Made by a program: the position numbers and the translations under genes. Below, in pieces: positions 39,976-48,524 of a stretch of 64,000 nucleotides of DNA; the first letter of the stretch is position 1; each line of letters begins with the position of its first letter. The stretch covers positions 1,736,001 to 1,800,000 of the forward strand of contig NZ_CP023695.1 of the NCBI RefSeq assembly GCF_008704395.1, in the 5' to 3' direction. The notes below the pieces were generated by a model. The model did not search any database and had not been told where the DNA came from. It saw only the letters and a list, made by a program, of their open reading frames with translations. This stretch comes from Streptomyces alboniger (lineage in GTDB: Bacteria; Actinomycetota; Actinomycetes; Streptomycetales; Streptomycetaceae).

Positions 39976-41277
39976 ATGGAACACATCACGCTTCTCCTCG
40001 GGATCGTGATCGTCACCGCTCTCGTGTTCGATTTCACGAACGGTTTCCACGACACTGCCAACGCGATGGCGACGACCATCTCGACCGGCGCTCTCAAGCC
40101 CAAGACGGCGGTGGCCATGTCCGCCGTGCTGAACCTCGTCGGAGCCTTCCTCTCCGTCGAAGTCGCCAAGACGATCTCCGGCGGCATCGTCAACGAGGAC
40201 GGCCTCAAGACCGAGGTCATCTTCGCCGCGCTCGTCGGCGCGATCCTCTGGAATCTGCTGACCTGGCTGGTGGGCCTGCCCTCCAGCTCCTCCCACGCCC
40301 TCTTCGGCGGCCTCATCGGCGCCGCGGTCATGTCGATGGGCTGGTCGTCGATCAACGGCGGCACCGTCGTCACCAAGGTGCTGATCCCGGCCCTCGCCGC
40401 GCCGCTCGTGGCGGGTCTCGCCGCGACACTGGCGACGCGCCTGACGTACCGCATCGGCCGCAACACCGACACCAGGGCGACGGCCAAGGGCTACCGCGCG
40501 GGCCAGATCGCCTCCGCGGGCCTCGTCTCGCTGGCGCACGGCACGAACGACGCGCAGAAGACCATGGGCATCATCACGCTCGCCCTGGTCACCGGCGGTG
40601 TCCTGAACCCGGGCGCGAACCCCCCGATGTGGGTCATCGTCTCGGCCGGTGTGGCCATCGCCCTCGGCACCTACCTCGGCGGCTGGCGCATCATCCGCAC
40701 CATGGGCAAGGGCCTCACCGACCTCCAGCCGCAGCAGGGCTTCGCCGCCCAGACCAGCGCCGCGACGGTCATCCTGGCCTCCTCGCACCTGGGCTTCTCG
40801 CTCTCCACCACCCAGTCCTGCTCCGGCGCCGTGATGGGCGCGGGCCTCGGCCGCAAGGGCGGCGTGGTCCGCTGGTCGACCGCGACCCGGATGTTCGTCG
40901 CGTGGGGTCTGACCCTGCCGGCCGCCGGTCTGGTCGGCGCGGGCGCCGAGTTCCTCACCAAGCAGGGCCCCTGGGGCATCGCGGTCACCGCGGCGCTCCT
41001 GATCGCCGGCTCGGCCGTCATCTGGGCGCTCTCGCGGCGCAACTCCGTGGACCACACCAACGTCACCGACGACGAGATCCGCCACGGCCACGACACCGCG
41101 GGCACCGAGCCCGTGGGCGTCGTGACCACCGCGATCGCCGCCGTCCAGCCGCCCCCGGCCGGCCCGCTGGCCGCCGTGGGGGCCCCCTCCGACGACCCGG
41201 TCAAGGCCACCATCGCGGCCCCGACCTCGACCACGACCGGCGCCATGGCGGACCCCGCCCGGCCCGCGACGGTGTAA
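39976..41277 (+). CDS. pit: Inorganic phosphate transporter PitA
   Basis: Low-affinity phosphate (metal-phosphate) symporter of the Pit family, 433 residues, about ten membrane helices. The two family repeats are TNGFHDTANAMATTISTGAL near the N-terminus and SLAHGTNDAQKTMGI in the second half, both containing the phosphate-binding Asn-Asp pairs; GLPSSSSHALFGGL and STTQSCSGAVMGAG are the matching helical hairpins. The cytosolic C-terminus is Ala/Pro-rich. A PHO box upstream suggests PhoP control, and the small gene behind is co-transcribed (12 bases). Confidence 0.95.
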   Translation: MEHITLLLGIVIVTALVFDFTNGFHDTANAMATTISTGALKPKTAVAMSAVLNLVGAFLSVEVAKTISGGIVNEDGLKTEVIFAALVGAILWNLLTWLVGLPSSSSHALFGGLIGAAVMSMGWSSINGGTVVTKVLIPALAAPLVAGLAATLATRLTYRIGRNTDTRATAKGYRAGQIASAGLVSLAHGTNDAQKTMGIITLALVTGGVLNPGANPPMWVIVSAGVAIALGTYLGGWRIIRTMGKGLTDLQPQQGFAAQTSAATVILASSHLGFSLSTTQSCSGAVMGAGLGRKGGVVRWSTATRMFVAWGLTLPAAGLVGAGAEFLTKQGPWGIAVTAALLIAGSAVIWALSRRNSVDHTNVTDDEIRHGHDTAGTEPVGVVTTAIAAVQPPPAGPLAAVGAPSDDPVKATIAAPTSTTTGAMADPARPATV

Positions 41278-41289
41278 GGACACATCAGC

Positions 41290-41514
41290 ATGAACATCGA
41301 CTGGGCAGCTCTCGGCTCCGTCTTCGGAGTCAGCCTCGCCGTGACGGTGGCTCTCGTGGGCCTGTTCACCCTCGGCATCATCGGTCTCTCCAAGCAGGAG
41401 ACGGCGTCCGCGTCGGGCGGCGGCTCCGCGGCCATGGCGCGCACCGGCGCGTACGCCTGCTTCGCGCTCTGCGCGGCGGCCGTGGCGTACGGGATCTATC
41501 TGATCGTCGCCTGA
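41290..41514 (+). CDS. Small membrane protein following pit
   Basis: Protein of 74 residues, two helices (about 8-33 and 50-72) with a polar loop KQETASASGGGSA, and no known family. It begins 12 bases after pit with its own ATG 41290 and would be co-transcribed, so it may be a subunit or regulator of the phosphate transporter. It ends four bases before the 80-base palindrome. Confidence 0.72.
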   Translation: MNIDWAALGSVFGVSLAVTVALVGLFTLGIIGLSKQETASASGGGSAAMARTGAYACFALCAAAVAYGIYLIVA

Positions 41515-41517
41515 GGG

Positions 41518-41597
41518 CAGCGGGGCCCGCATACGACGGTGGGGGTGCGGGACGTGTACACGTCCCGCACCCCCACCGTCGTATGCGGGCCCCGCTG
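41518..41597. repeat. Perfect 80-base palindrome (40-base arms, no spacer)
   Basis: Bases 41518-41557 are the exact reverse complement of 41558-41597; the centre is GTGT/ACAC. The structure directly follows the stop of the pit-linked membrane protein and precedes the cobalamin riboswitch. As RNA it would fold into one very stable hairpin of nearly 40 pairs and could end transcription from either side. Perfect arms of this length with no mismatch are unusual. Confidence 0.9.
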
Positions 41598-41639
41598 TGG
41601 AGCGCCGCTGTGGGGCTCCGCACACTCTCCCGCCGCAGG

Positions 41640-41825
41640 TCAACGGCGAGTTGACGGGCGTTCGCGGGGCGTGGTGGACTGCCGGGGCCAACTACGGCGG
41701 CAGAAGAGGAAGCCGGTGCGAATCCGGCGCGGTCCCGCCACTGTCACCGGGAAGCCACGACGCTCCCCGGAAGCCAGGAACTCTCGCCGCCGATCACGTC
41801 GAACCAGGGCGCGGACACCCTGAGT
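41640..41825 (+). ncRNA. Cobalamin riboswitch
   Basis: Leader RNA with the hallmarks of the adenosylcobalamin riboswitch: GAAGCCGGTGCGAATCCGGC followed by GCGGTCCCGCCACTGT (41715-41744), and the B12-box-type segment GAAGCCAGGAACTCTCGCCGC (41770-41790, abbreviated). It lies about 90 bases ahead of the first cobalamin gene and would repress the operon when cobalamin is abundant. The 5' and 3' limits are approximate. Confidence 0.88.
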
Positions 41826-41839
41826 GAGGACATATCGCC

Positions 41840-41908
41840 ATGCGCGGCCGCCCGTTGCCGGACCAGTTCCCGAGCGTCAGCTCCCTCCTCCGCACGACGA
41901 CGGGCTGA
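41840..41908 (+). CDS. Possible 22-residue leader ORF between riboswitch and cobD
   Basis: ATG 41840 opens a 22-codon frame (MRGRPLPDQFPSVSSLLRTTTG) that stops four bases before the cobD ATG. GAGG lies about 10 bases upstream of its ATG and it starts right after the riboswitch. Translation of this leader could couple the riboswitch to cobD expression. No similarity to a known peptide can be judged here; it may be a chance frame. Confidence 0.4.
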   Translation: MRGRPLPDQFPSVSSLLRTTTG

Positions 41909-41912
41909 GCCC

Positions 41913-42884
41913 ATGAGTGCCGACCGCGACTTCGCGTACGGCGCCGCCGCCGGCCTCCTCGGCGACCTGCTGCTCGGCGATCCCCGCCGGGGCCATCCGG
42001 TCGCCGCGTTCGGGCGTACGGCGGCCGCCGTCGAGCGGGCGCTGTGGCGGGACCACCGCGGGTGGGGCGCGCTGCACGCCGTGGTGTGTGCCGGGGGCGC
42101 GGCGGGTGCCGCCACCCTCGCCGCTCGTCTTGTACGCCGTTCCCCCGCCGCGTCCGTCGCGCTGACCGCCGCCGCGACCTGGGCCGTGGTCGGCGGTACC
42201 TCGCTCGGCCGGGAGGCGCGGGCCATCGGCGGGGCGCTGGCCGCCGGTGACGTGGAGGTGGCCCGGGAGCGGCTGCCCCATCTGTGCGGGCGGGATCCGC
42301 AGGCGCTGGACTCCGACGGGATCGCGCGCGCCGTCGTCGAGTCCGTCGCCGAGAACACCTCCGACGCGGTGGTCGGCGCCCTGGTGTGGGGTGCCGTCGG
42401 CGGGGTGCCGGGGCTCGTCGCCTTCCGCGCCGTGAACACCCTCGACGCCATGGTCGGCCACAAGTCGCCCAAGTACCGCCGCTACGGCTGGGCCTGCGCC
42501 CGGCTCGACGACGTCCTCGGGTGGCCGGGGGCGCGGCTCACCGCCGCCCTGGCCGCTCTCGCGGGGGACGCGCCCGCCGGAGCCGTGCGGGCGTGGCGGG
42601 CCGATGCCGCGAAGCATCCGAGCCCCAACGCCGGGCCCGTCGAGGCGGCCTTCGCCGGGGCGCTGGGCGTGCGGCTGGGCGGGACCCTCTCGTACGCGGG
42701 GCGCGTCGAGCACCGGCCCGTGCTGAACGCGGACGGCCGGGACGTCGGCGTCGAGGACATCGAGCGGGCCGTGAAGCTGTCGCGGCGGGTCAGCTGGCTG
42801 GCGCTGGGAGTCGCGGTGGCGGCCCGCCGGGTGCTGCGCTCGGCGAACACCCCACGGTCGGCGAAGTCAGGGAGAAACTCATGA
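41913..42884 (+). CDS. cobD: Adenosylcobinamide-phosphate synthase CobD/CbiB
   Basis: Integral membrane enzyme that attaches the aminopropanol arm (or aminopropanol phosphate) to adenosylcobyric acid, 323 residues with several membrane helices. Family signatures seen are [21 protein letters not shown] (first 40 residues), [16 protein letters not shown] with the conserved Asn-Thr-Ser-Asp, [23 protein letters not shown], and near the end [24 protein letters not shown] 41913 follows the leader ORF. The stop overlaps the ATG of cobQ (ATGA), so this is the first enzyme gene of a riboswitch-controlled operon. Confidence 0.93.
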   Translation: MSADRDFAYGAAAGLLGDLLLGDPRRGHPVAAFGRTAAAVERALWRDHRGWGALHAVVCAGGAAGAATLAARLVRRSPAASVALTAAATWAVVGGTSLGREARAIGGALAAGDVEVARERLPHLCGRDPQALDSDGIARAVVESVAENTSDAVVGALVWGAVGGVPGLVAFRAVNTLDAMVGHKSPKYRRYGWACARLDDVLGWPGARLTAALAALAGDAPAGAVRAWRADAAKHPSPNAGPVEAAFAGALGVRLGGTLSYAGRVEHRPVLNADGRDVGVEDIERAVKLSRRVSWLALGVAVAARRVLRSANTPRSAKSGRNS

Positions 42885-44389
42885 GTGGTGGACTGCTGGT
42901 CGCCGGGACCACCTCGGACGCGGGCAAGAGCGTCGTCACCGCCGGGATCTGCCGGTGGCTCACCCGCAAGGGCGTGGCCGTCGCGCCGTTCAAGGCACAG
43001 AACATGTCGCTCAACTCCTTCGTCACCCGCGAGGGAGCGGAGATCGGGCGGGCGCAGGCCATGCAGGCGCAGGCCGCCCGCGTCGAGCCGAGCGCGCTGA
43101 TGAACCCCGTACTGCTCAAGCCGGGCAGCGACCGCTCCAGCCAGGTCGTGCTGATGGGCAAGCCGGTGGGCGAGATGAGCGCGCGCGGCTACCACGGGGG
43201 GCGGCAGGCGGCGCTGCTCGACACCGTCGTGGGATGCCTGGAGGAGTTGCGGGGCAGCTATGACGCCGTGATCTGTGAAGGGGCGGGCAGTCCCGCCGAG
43301 ATCAATCTGCGGCGCACCGACATCGTGAACATGGGGATCGCGCGGGCCGCCCGCTTCCCCGTCCTGGTGGTCGGTGACATCGACCGGGGCGGGGTCTTCG
43401 CGTCCTTCTTCGGGACGACGGCACTGCTGAGCGCGGCCGACCAGGAGCTGGTGGCCGGGTATCTCGTCAACAAGTTCCGGGGTGACGTCTCCCTCCTCGA
43501 ACCCGGTCTCGACATGCTGCACGGCCTCACCGGGCGGCGCACGTTCGGCGTGCTGCCGTTCCGGCACGGGCTCGGCATCGACGAGGAGGACGGCCTGCGG
43601 GTCTCCCTGCGGGGCGCCGTGCGGGAGTCGACGGTGGCGCCCCCGGTCGGCGAGGACGTGCTGCGGGTCGCGGTGTGCGCGGTACCGCTGATGTCCAACT
43701 TCACGGACGTGGACGCGCTGGCCGCGGAGCCGGGTGTCGTCGTGCGGTTCGTGGACCGGGCCGAGGAACTGGTCGACGCCGACCTCGTGGTCGTACCGGG
43801 AACGCGCGGCACCGTGCGGGCCCTTGAGTGGCTGCGCGAGCGCGGGCTCGCGGACGCCCTCGCGCGCCGCGCCGCCGAGGGGCGGCCGGTGCTCGGGATC
43901 TGCGGCGGCTTCCAGGTCCTCGGCGAGCACATCGAGGACGAGGTCGAGTCGCGGGCGGGTTCGGTGGACGGCCTCGGGCTGCTGCCGGTGCGGGTGCGGT
44001 TCGCCCGCGAGAAGACCCTGGCGAGACCGGTGGGCGAGGCCCTCGGCGAGCGCGTCGAGGGGTACGAGATCCATCACGGCGTGGCCGAGGTCGCGGGCGG
44101 GGAGGCCTTCCTGGACGGCTGCCGGGTCGGCGAGGTGTGGGGCACGCACTGGCACGGGTCGCTGGAGAGCGACGCGTTCCGGCGCCGGTTCCTCGCCGAG
44201 GTGGCGCGCGCGGCCGGGCGCCGCTTCGTCCCCGCCCCGGACACCTGCTTCGGCGCGCTGCGCGAGGAGCAGCTCGACCTGCTCGGTGACCTGATCGAAG
44301 AACACGCGGACACGGACGCCCTGCTCGGCCTGATCGAGAAGGGGGCGCCGGCCGGGCTGCCGTTCATCGCGCCCGGAGCGCCGTCGTGA
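42881..44389 (+). CDS. cobQ: Cobyric acid synthase CobQ/CbiP
   Basis: ATP-dependent amidotransferase that converts adenosylcobyrinate a,c-diamide to adenosylcobyric acid, amidating b, d, e and g side chains; 502 residues. The N-terminal dethiobiotin-synthetase-like domain has Walker [15 protein letters not shown] (about 9-22) and [20 protein letters not shown]; the C-terminal triad glutaminase has C341 in [11 protein letters not shown] and GYEIHHG with the catalytic His. A cobyrinate synthase of the same superfamily (cobB) is the fifth gene downstream. Starts by ATGA overlap with cobD. Confidence 0.93.
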   Translation: MSGGLLVAGTTSDAGKSVVTAGICRWLTRKGVAVAPFKAQNMSLNSFVTREGAEIGRAQAMQAQAARVEPSALMNPVLLKPGSDRSSQVVLMGKPVGEMSARGYHGGRQAALLDTVVGCLEELRGSYDAVICEGAGSPAEINLRRTDIVNMGIARAARFPVLVVGDIDRGGVFASFFGTTALLSAADQELVAGYLVNKFRGDVSLLEPGLDMLHGLTGRRTFGVLPFRHGLGIDEEDGLRVSLRGAVRESTVAPPVGEDVLRVAVCAVPLMSNFTDVDALAAEPGVVVRFVDRAEELVDADLVVVPGTRGTVRALEWLRERGLADALARRAAEGRPVLGICGGFQVLGEHIEDEVESRAGSVDGLGLLPVRVRFAREKTLARPVGEALGERVEGYEIHHGVAEVAGGEAFLDGCRVGEVWGTHWHGSLESDAFRRRFLAEVARAAGRRFVPAPDTCFGALREEQLDLLGDLIEEHADTDALLGLIEKGAPAGLPFIAPGAPS

Positions 44390-44423
44390 GCGCCGCCCCG
44401 CACTACCGCTTCAAGGAGGCTCT

Positions 44424-46502
44424 GTGAGTACCCCGTACCCGTTCACCGCTCTCGTCGGGCAGGACGACCTGCGGCTCGCGCTCTTGCTGAACGCCGTCTC
44501 GCCCGCCGTCGGAGGCGTACTCGTACGGGGTGAGAAGGGCACCGCCAAGTCCACCGCCGTACGCGCGCTTTCGGCGCTGCTGCCCGAGGTGCCGGTCGTC
44601 GCCGGGTGCCGCTTCTCGTGCGACCCCGTGGCGCCCGACCCGAACTGCCCCGACGGCCCGCACGACAGCGGCGGCGCCACGGCGCGGCCCGCGCGGATGG
44701 TGGAGCTGCCGGTCGGCGCGTCCGAGGACCGGCTCGTCGGCGCCCTCGACATCGAGCGGGCGCTCGCGGAGGGGGTCAAGGCCTTCGAGCCCGGACTGCT
44801 CGCCGACGCGCACCGCGGCATCCTCTACGTCGACGAGGTCAACCTCCTCCACGACCACCTGGTCGACCTTCTCCTGGACGCCGCCGCCATGGGCGCCTCG
44901 TACGTGGAGCGCGAAGGCGTCTCCGTGCGGCACGCCGCCCGCTTCCTGCTCGTCGGCACCATGAACCCCGAAGAGGGCGAGCTGCGGCCGCAGTTGCTCG
45001 ACCGGTTCGGCCTCACCGTCGAGGTGGCGGCGTCCCGCGAGACGGACCAGCGCGTCGAGGTCGTACGGCGTCGGCTCGCGTACGACGACGACCCCGAGGG
45101 ATTCGCCGGGCGCTGGGCCGAGGATGAGGCGGCGTTGCGGGAGCGGGTCGTGGCGGCGCGTGCGCTGCTCCCCCGAGTGACCCTGGGCGACGGCGCGTTG
45201 CGGCAGATCGCGGCGACCTGCGCGGCCTTCGAGGTCGACGGGATGCGCGCGGACATCGTGATGGCCCGCACGGCGACGGCCCTGGCCGCCTGGGCCGGGC
45301 GTACGGACGTGGAGAGCGAGGACGTGCGGCAGGCCGCGCTGCTCGCGCTGCCGCACCGCAGGCGCCGCAACCCCTTCGACGCGCCGGGGCTCGACGAGGA
45401 CAAGCTCGACGAGACGCTGGAGGAGGCGCGCGAGGACGAGGCTCCCGAGCCTGACGGGACTCCCGAGCCGCCCGAGGGCGACGACGACCCCGACGGCGGC
45501 GGTCCCGACGGTGGCGGCCCGGGCGGCGGGCAGCCCCCCGCGGACGGCCCGGACTCCCCCGAACTGCCGTCCCAGAACCAGGGCCCGGAGGCCGAGGAAA
45601 CCTCGGCCCCGCAGGAGCCCGTCCCGGCCCCCGGCGGCGCCTCCGGTGAGCAGCAGGCCGTGCGCGCCGCCGAGCCCTTCCGTACGAAGATGCTGAGCGT
45701 GCCCGGCATCGGCGAGGGCGCGGCCGGGCGGCGCTCCCGCGCCCGTACCGAGCACGGACGTACGACGGGCTCGCGTCGGCCGCGGGGCGCGCTGACCAAG
45801 CTGCACCTGGCGGCGACCGTGCAGGCCGCGGCTCCGCACCAGAAGGCCCGTGGCCGCTCCGGCGCCGGTCTCGTCGTACGCCGTGACGATCTGCGGCAGG
45901 CGACGCGGGAGGGCCGTGAGGGCAACCTCGTGCTGTTCGTCGTGGACGCCTCCGGGTCGATGGCGGCGCGGCAGCGGATGAGCGCCGTGAAGGGTGCCGT
46001 GCTCTCCCTCCTCCTCGACGCCTACCAGCGGCGCGACAAGGTGGGTCTGGTGACGTTCCGCGGCAAGGACGCCGAGGTCGCGCTGCCGCCGACGTCGTCG
46101 GTGGACGCGGCCGCCGCCCGGCTCGAATCGCTGCCGTCCGGCGGACGCACCCCGTTGGCGGCGGGCCTGCTGAAGGCCCACGACGTGCTGCGGATCGAGC
46201 GGCTGCGGGACGCGGCGCGGCGGCCGCTGGTGGTCGTGGTGACGGACGGGCGCGCCACGGGCGGCGTGGAGCCGGTGGCGCGGGCCGGGCGGGCAGCACG
46301 GCTGTTCGCGGCCGAGGGTGTCGCCTGCGTGGTCGTGGACTGCGAGTCGGGTTACGTACGGCTCGGTCTGGCCGGGCAGTTGGCGGGCGAGCTGGGCGGG
46401 ACGGCCGTGACGCTCGACGAGCTGCGGGCGGACTCGATCGCCGGTCTCGTCAAGGACGTACAAGGAACCCGTGGGGGTTCGACTTCGAGGAGGGCCGCTT
46501 AA
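44424..46502 (+). CDS. Cobaltochelatase/magnesium-chelatase subunits I and D fused
   Basis: Fusion of an AAA+ ATPase (ChlI/BchI-like) with a VWA domain (ChlD/BchD-like), 692 residues, as in actinobacterial cobaltochelatases that insert cobalt into the corrin. N-terminal: Walker A VRGEKGTAKST (about 35-45), Walker B GILYVDEVNLL (about 130-140). A Pro/Asp/Gly-rich linker (about 325-415) joins the C-terminal VWA domain with MIDAS motif DASGSM at D508. Its catalytic partner CobN is not visible in this window. GTG 44424 has AAGGAGG upstream. Confidence 0.87.
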   Translation: MSTPYPFTALVGQDDLRLALLLNAVSPAVGGVLVRGEKGTAKSTAVRALSALLPEVPVVAGCRFSCDPVAPDPNCPDGPHDSGGATARPARMVELPVGASEDRLVGALDIERALAEGVKAFEPGLLADAHRGILYVDEVNLLHDHLVDLLLDAAAMGASYVEREGVSVRHAARFLLVGTMNPEEGELRPQLLDRFGLTVEVAASRETDQRVEVVRRRLAYDDDPEGFAGRWAEDEAALRERVVAARALLPRVTLGDGALRQIAATCAAFEVDGMRADIVMARTATALAAWAGRTDVESEDVRQAALLALPHRRRRNPFDAPGLDEDKLDETLEEAREDEAPEPDGTPEPPEGDDDPDGGGPDGGGPGGGQPPADGPDSPELPSQNQGPEAEETSAPQEPVPAPGGASGEQQAVRAAEPFRTKMLSVPGIGEGAAGRRSRARTEHGRTTGSRRPRGALTKLHLAATVQAAAPHQKARGRSGAGLVVRRDDLRQATREGREGNLVLFVVDASGSMAARQRMSAVKGAVLSLLLDAYQRRDKVGLVTFRGKDAEVALPPTSSVDAAAARLESLPSGGRTPLAAGLLKAHDVLRIERLRDAARRPLVVVVTDGRATGGVEPVARAGRAARLFAAEGVACVVVDCESGYVRLGLAGQLAGELGGTAVTLDELRADSIAGLVKDVQGTRGGSTSRRAA

Positions 46503-47110
46503 TGCCGCAGGGACAGCCGAGTGTCGTACCGGACGACGGGCTCACGACGCGCCAACGCCGCAACCGCCCGCTCGTCTTCGTCCACACGGGCATCGGCAAG
46601 GGCAAGTCGACCGCCGCGTTCGGGCTCGCGCTGCGGGCCTGGAATCAGGGGTGGCCGATCGGTGTCTTCCAGTTCGTGAAGTCGGCGAAGTGGAAGGTCG
46701 GCGAGGAGAACGCGCTGAAGGTGCTCGGCGCCTCCGGTGAGGGCGGCACGGTCGCCTGGCACAAGATGGGCGAGGGCTGGTCGTGGATCCAGCGCGCCCC
46801 CGCCGAGGGCGAGTTGACCAACGAGGACAAGGCCCGCGAGGGCTGGGAGCAGGTGAAGCGGGACCTCGCCGCCGAGACGTACAAGCTGTACGTCCTCGAC
46901 GAGTTCGCCTACCCGATGCACTGGGGCTGGATCGACACGGACGAGGTCGTGGAGGTGCTGCGCGACCGGCCCGGTACACAGCACGTCGTCATCACCGGGC
47001 GCAACGCCCCGCAGAAGCTGATCGACTTCGCGGACCTCGTCACCGACATGTCCAAGGTCAAGCACCCCATGGACGCCGGGCAGAAGGGGCAGAGGGGCAT
47101 CGAGTGGTAG
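46502..47110 (+). CDS. cobO: Cob(I)yrinic acid a,c-diamide adenosyltransferase CobO
   Basis: ATP:co(I)rrinoid adenosyltransferase of the CobO/BtuR/CobA family, 202 residues, which installs the 5'-deoxyadenosyl ligand on reduced corrinoids. Walker A-type P-loop VHTGIGKGKSTAAFGLAL near residues 27-44, KSAKWKVGEENALK, LYVLDEFAYPMHWGWID (Walker B/DE region) and ITGRNAPQKLIDFADLVTDM are the family landmarks. TAATG overlap with the chelatase gene and a short overlap with cobB show tight coupling in the cobalamin operon. Confidence 0.94.
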   Translation: MPQGQPSVVPDDGLTTRQRRNRPLVFVHTGIGKGKSTAAFGLALRAWNQGWPIGVFQFVKSAKWKVGEENALKVLGASGEGGTVAWHKMGEGWSWIQRAPAEGELTNEDKAREGWEQVKRDLAAETYKLYVLDEFAYPMHWGWIDTDEVVEVLRDRPGTQHVVITGRNAPQKLIDFADLVTDMSKVKHPMDAGQKGQRGIEW

Positions 47111-48486
47111 CTCGCCTCGTCATCGCGGCGCCGTCGTCGGGCAGCGGCAAGACGACCGTCGCGACGGGCCTGATGGCCGCCTTCGCGGCGGCTGGGCTCG
47201 CCGTGTCCCCGCACAAGGTGGGGCCGGACTACATCGACCCCGGCTACCACGCCCTGGCGACCGGTCGTCCCGGCCGCAACCTCGACGCGTACCTGTGCGG
47301 CCCCGACCTGGTCGCGCCGCTGTTCGCGCACGGCGCCGCCGGGTGCGATCTCGCCGTGATCGAGGGCGTGATGGGGATGTACGACGGGGCCGCGGGCCAG
47401 GGCGAACTGGCCTCCACGGCACATGTCGCCAAGCTGCTGCGGGCGCCGGTGGTGCTGGTCGTCGACGCGTCGTCGCAGTCGCGTTCGGTGGCGGCGCTGG
47501 TGCACGGCTTCGCCTCGTGGGACCCCGAGGTGCGGGTCGCGGGCGTCATCCTCAACAAGGTCGGCTCGGACCGGCACGAAGCGCTGCTGCGGGAGGCCTT
47601 GGAGGCGTCCGGGGTGCCGGTGCTCGGCGCGTTGCGTCGCGCTCCCCAGGTGCGGGCTCCCTCGCGGCATCTGGGGCTCGTGCCGGTCGCCGAGCGGCGG
47701 GCGGAGGCGGTGGAGTCCGTCGCCGCGTTGGCCTCGCAGGTGCGGGAAGGGTGCGACCTGGACGCCCTGTTGGCACTGGCACGCAGTGCGGGGCCCCTGC
47801 CGGGTGTGGCATGGGACCCCGTGTCGGGGCTCGGGTCATCACCGGCTTCGCCGAATTCGTCCTCGACCGCCGGACGGACTGGAGCTGCCCCCCGCGTCGC
47901 TGTCGCCGGTGGGGCCGCCTTTACGTTCTCGTATGCCGAGCACGCCGAGCTGCTGGCCGCCGCCGGGGCCGAGGTCGTACCGTTCGACCCCCTCCATGAC
48001 GAGGAGCTGCCGGAGAGGACCGCCGGGCTGGTCATCGGGGGCGGGTTCCCCGAGGTGTACGCGCCGGAGCTGTCCGCCAATGAGCCGCTGCGCAAGGCCG
48101 TGGCGGAGCTGGCGGCGTCCGGGGCGCCCGTGGCCGCCGAGTGCGCGGGGCTGCTGTACCTCTCCCGTGAGCTGGACGGGAAGCCGATGTGCGGGGTGCT
48201 CGACGCGCAGGCGCGGATGTCGCAGCGGCTGACGCTGGGCTATCGCGAGGCGGTCGCCGTGTCGGACAGCGTGCTCGCGGCGGCCGGGACGCGGATGCGG
48301 GGCCACGAGTTCCACCGCACGGTCGTCGAGCCGGGGGCGGGGGCGGCTCCCGCCTGGGGGCTCCACCAGCCCGAGCGGCGCGTCGAAGGCTTCGTACAGG
48401 CGAATGTGCACGCCAGCTATCTGCATACGCACTGGGCCGCGCGGCCGGACATCGCGCGTCGCTTCGTCGAGAGCTGTACCCCGTGA
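47104..48486 (+). CDS. cobB: Cobyrinic acid a,c-diamide synthase CobB/CbiA
   Basis: Glutamine-dependent enzyme that amidates the a and c side chains of cobyrinate, 460 residues. N-terminal P-loop APSSGSGKTTVATGLMAAF (about 9-27) and GPDYIDPGYHALATGR; C-terminal glutaminase with C347 in AAECAGLLYLS and HEFHRTVVEP. Between them, at about 240-262, sits the low-complexity stretch SGLGSSPASPNSSSTAGRTGAA, encoded by DNA that looks like a common Streptomyces intergenic repeat inserted in frame (47841-47886). GTG 47104 overlaps the cobO stop. Last gene of the operon. Confidence 0.92.
   Translation: MVARLVIAAPSSGSGKTTVATGLMAAFAAAGLAVSPHKVGPDYIDPGYHALATGRPGRNLDAYLCGPDLVAPLFAHGAAGCDLAVIEGVMGMYDGAAGQGELASTAHVAKLLRAPVVLVVDASSQSRSVAALVHGFASWDPEVRVAGVILNKVGSDRHEALLREALEASGVPVLGALRRAPQVRAPSRHLGLVPVAERRAEAVESVAALASQVREGCDLDALLALARSAGPLPGVAWDPVSGLGSSPASPNSSSTAGRTGAAPRVAVAGGAAFTFSYAEHAELLAAAGAEVVPFDPLHDEELPERTAGLVIGGGFPEVYAPELSANEPLRKAVAELAASGAPVAAECAGLLYLSRELDGKPMCGVLDAQARMSQRLTLGYREAVAVSDSVLAAAGTRMRGHEFHRTVVEPGAGAAPAWGLHQPERRVEGFVQANVHASYLHTHWAARPDIARRFVESCTP
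47841..47886. repeat. Streptomyces intergenic-type repeat inserted in frame in cobB
   Basis: The segment around TTCGCCGAATTCGTCCTCGA and CCGCCGGACGGACTGGAGC matches, from memory, the widespread Streptomyces palindromic repeat (TTCGTCCTCAAACGCCGGACGGGC type). It falls in the loop between the two cobB domains and keeps the frame. Confidence 0.55.
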
Positions 48487-48524
48487 ACGCGCGGGGCGGC
48501 TCGCGGGGCAGCGCGCGGGGCGGC

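Noticed and set aside
41518..41597. Palindrome considered as an insertion-sequence end or origin.
   Set aside because: No transposase, target duplication or DnaA-box cluster is nearby.
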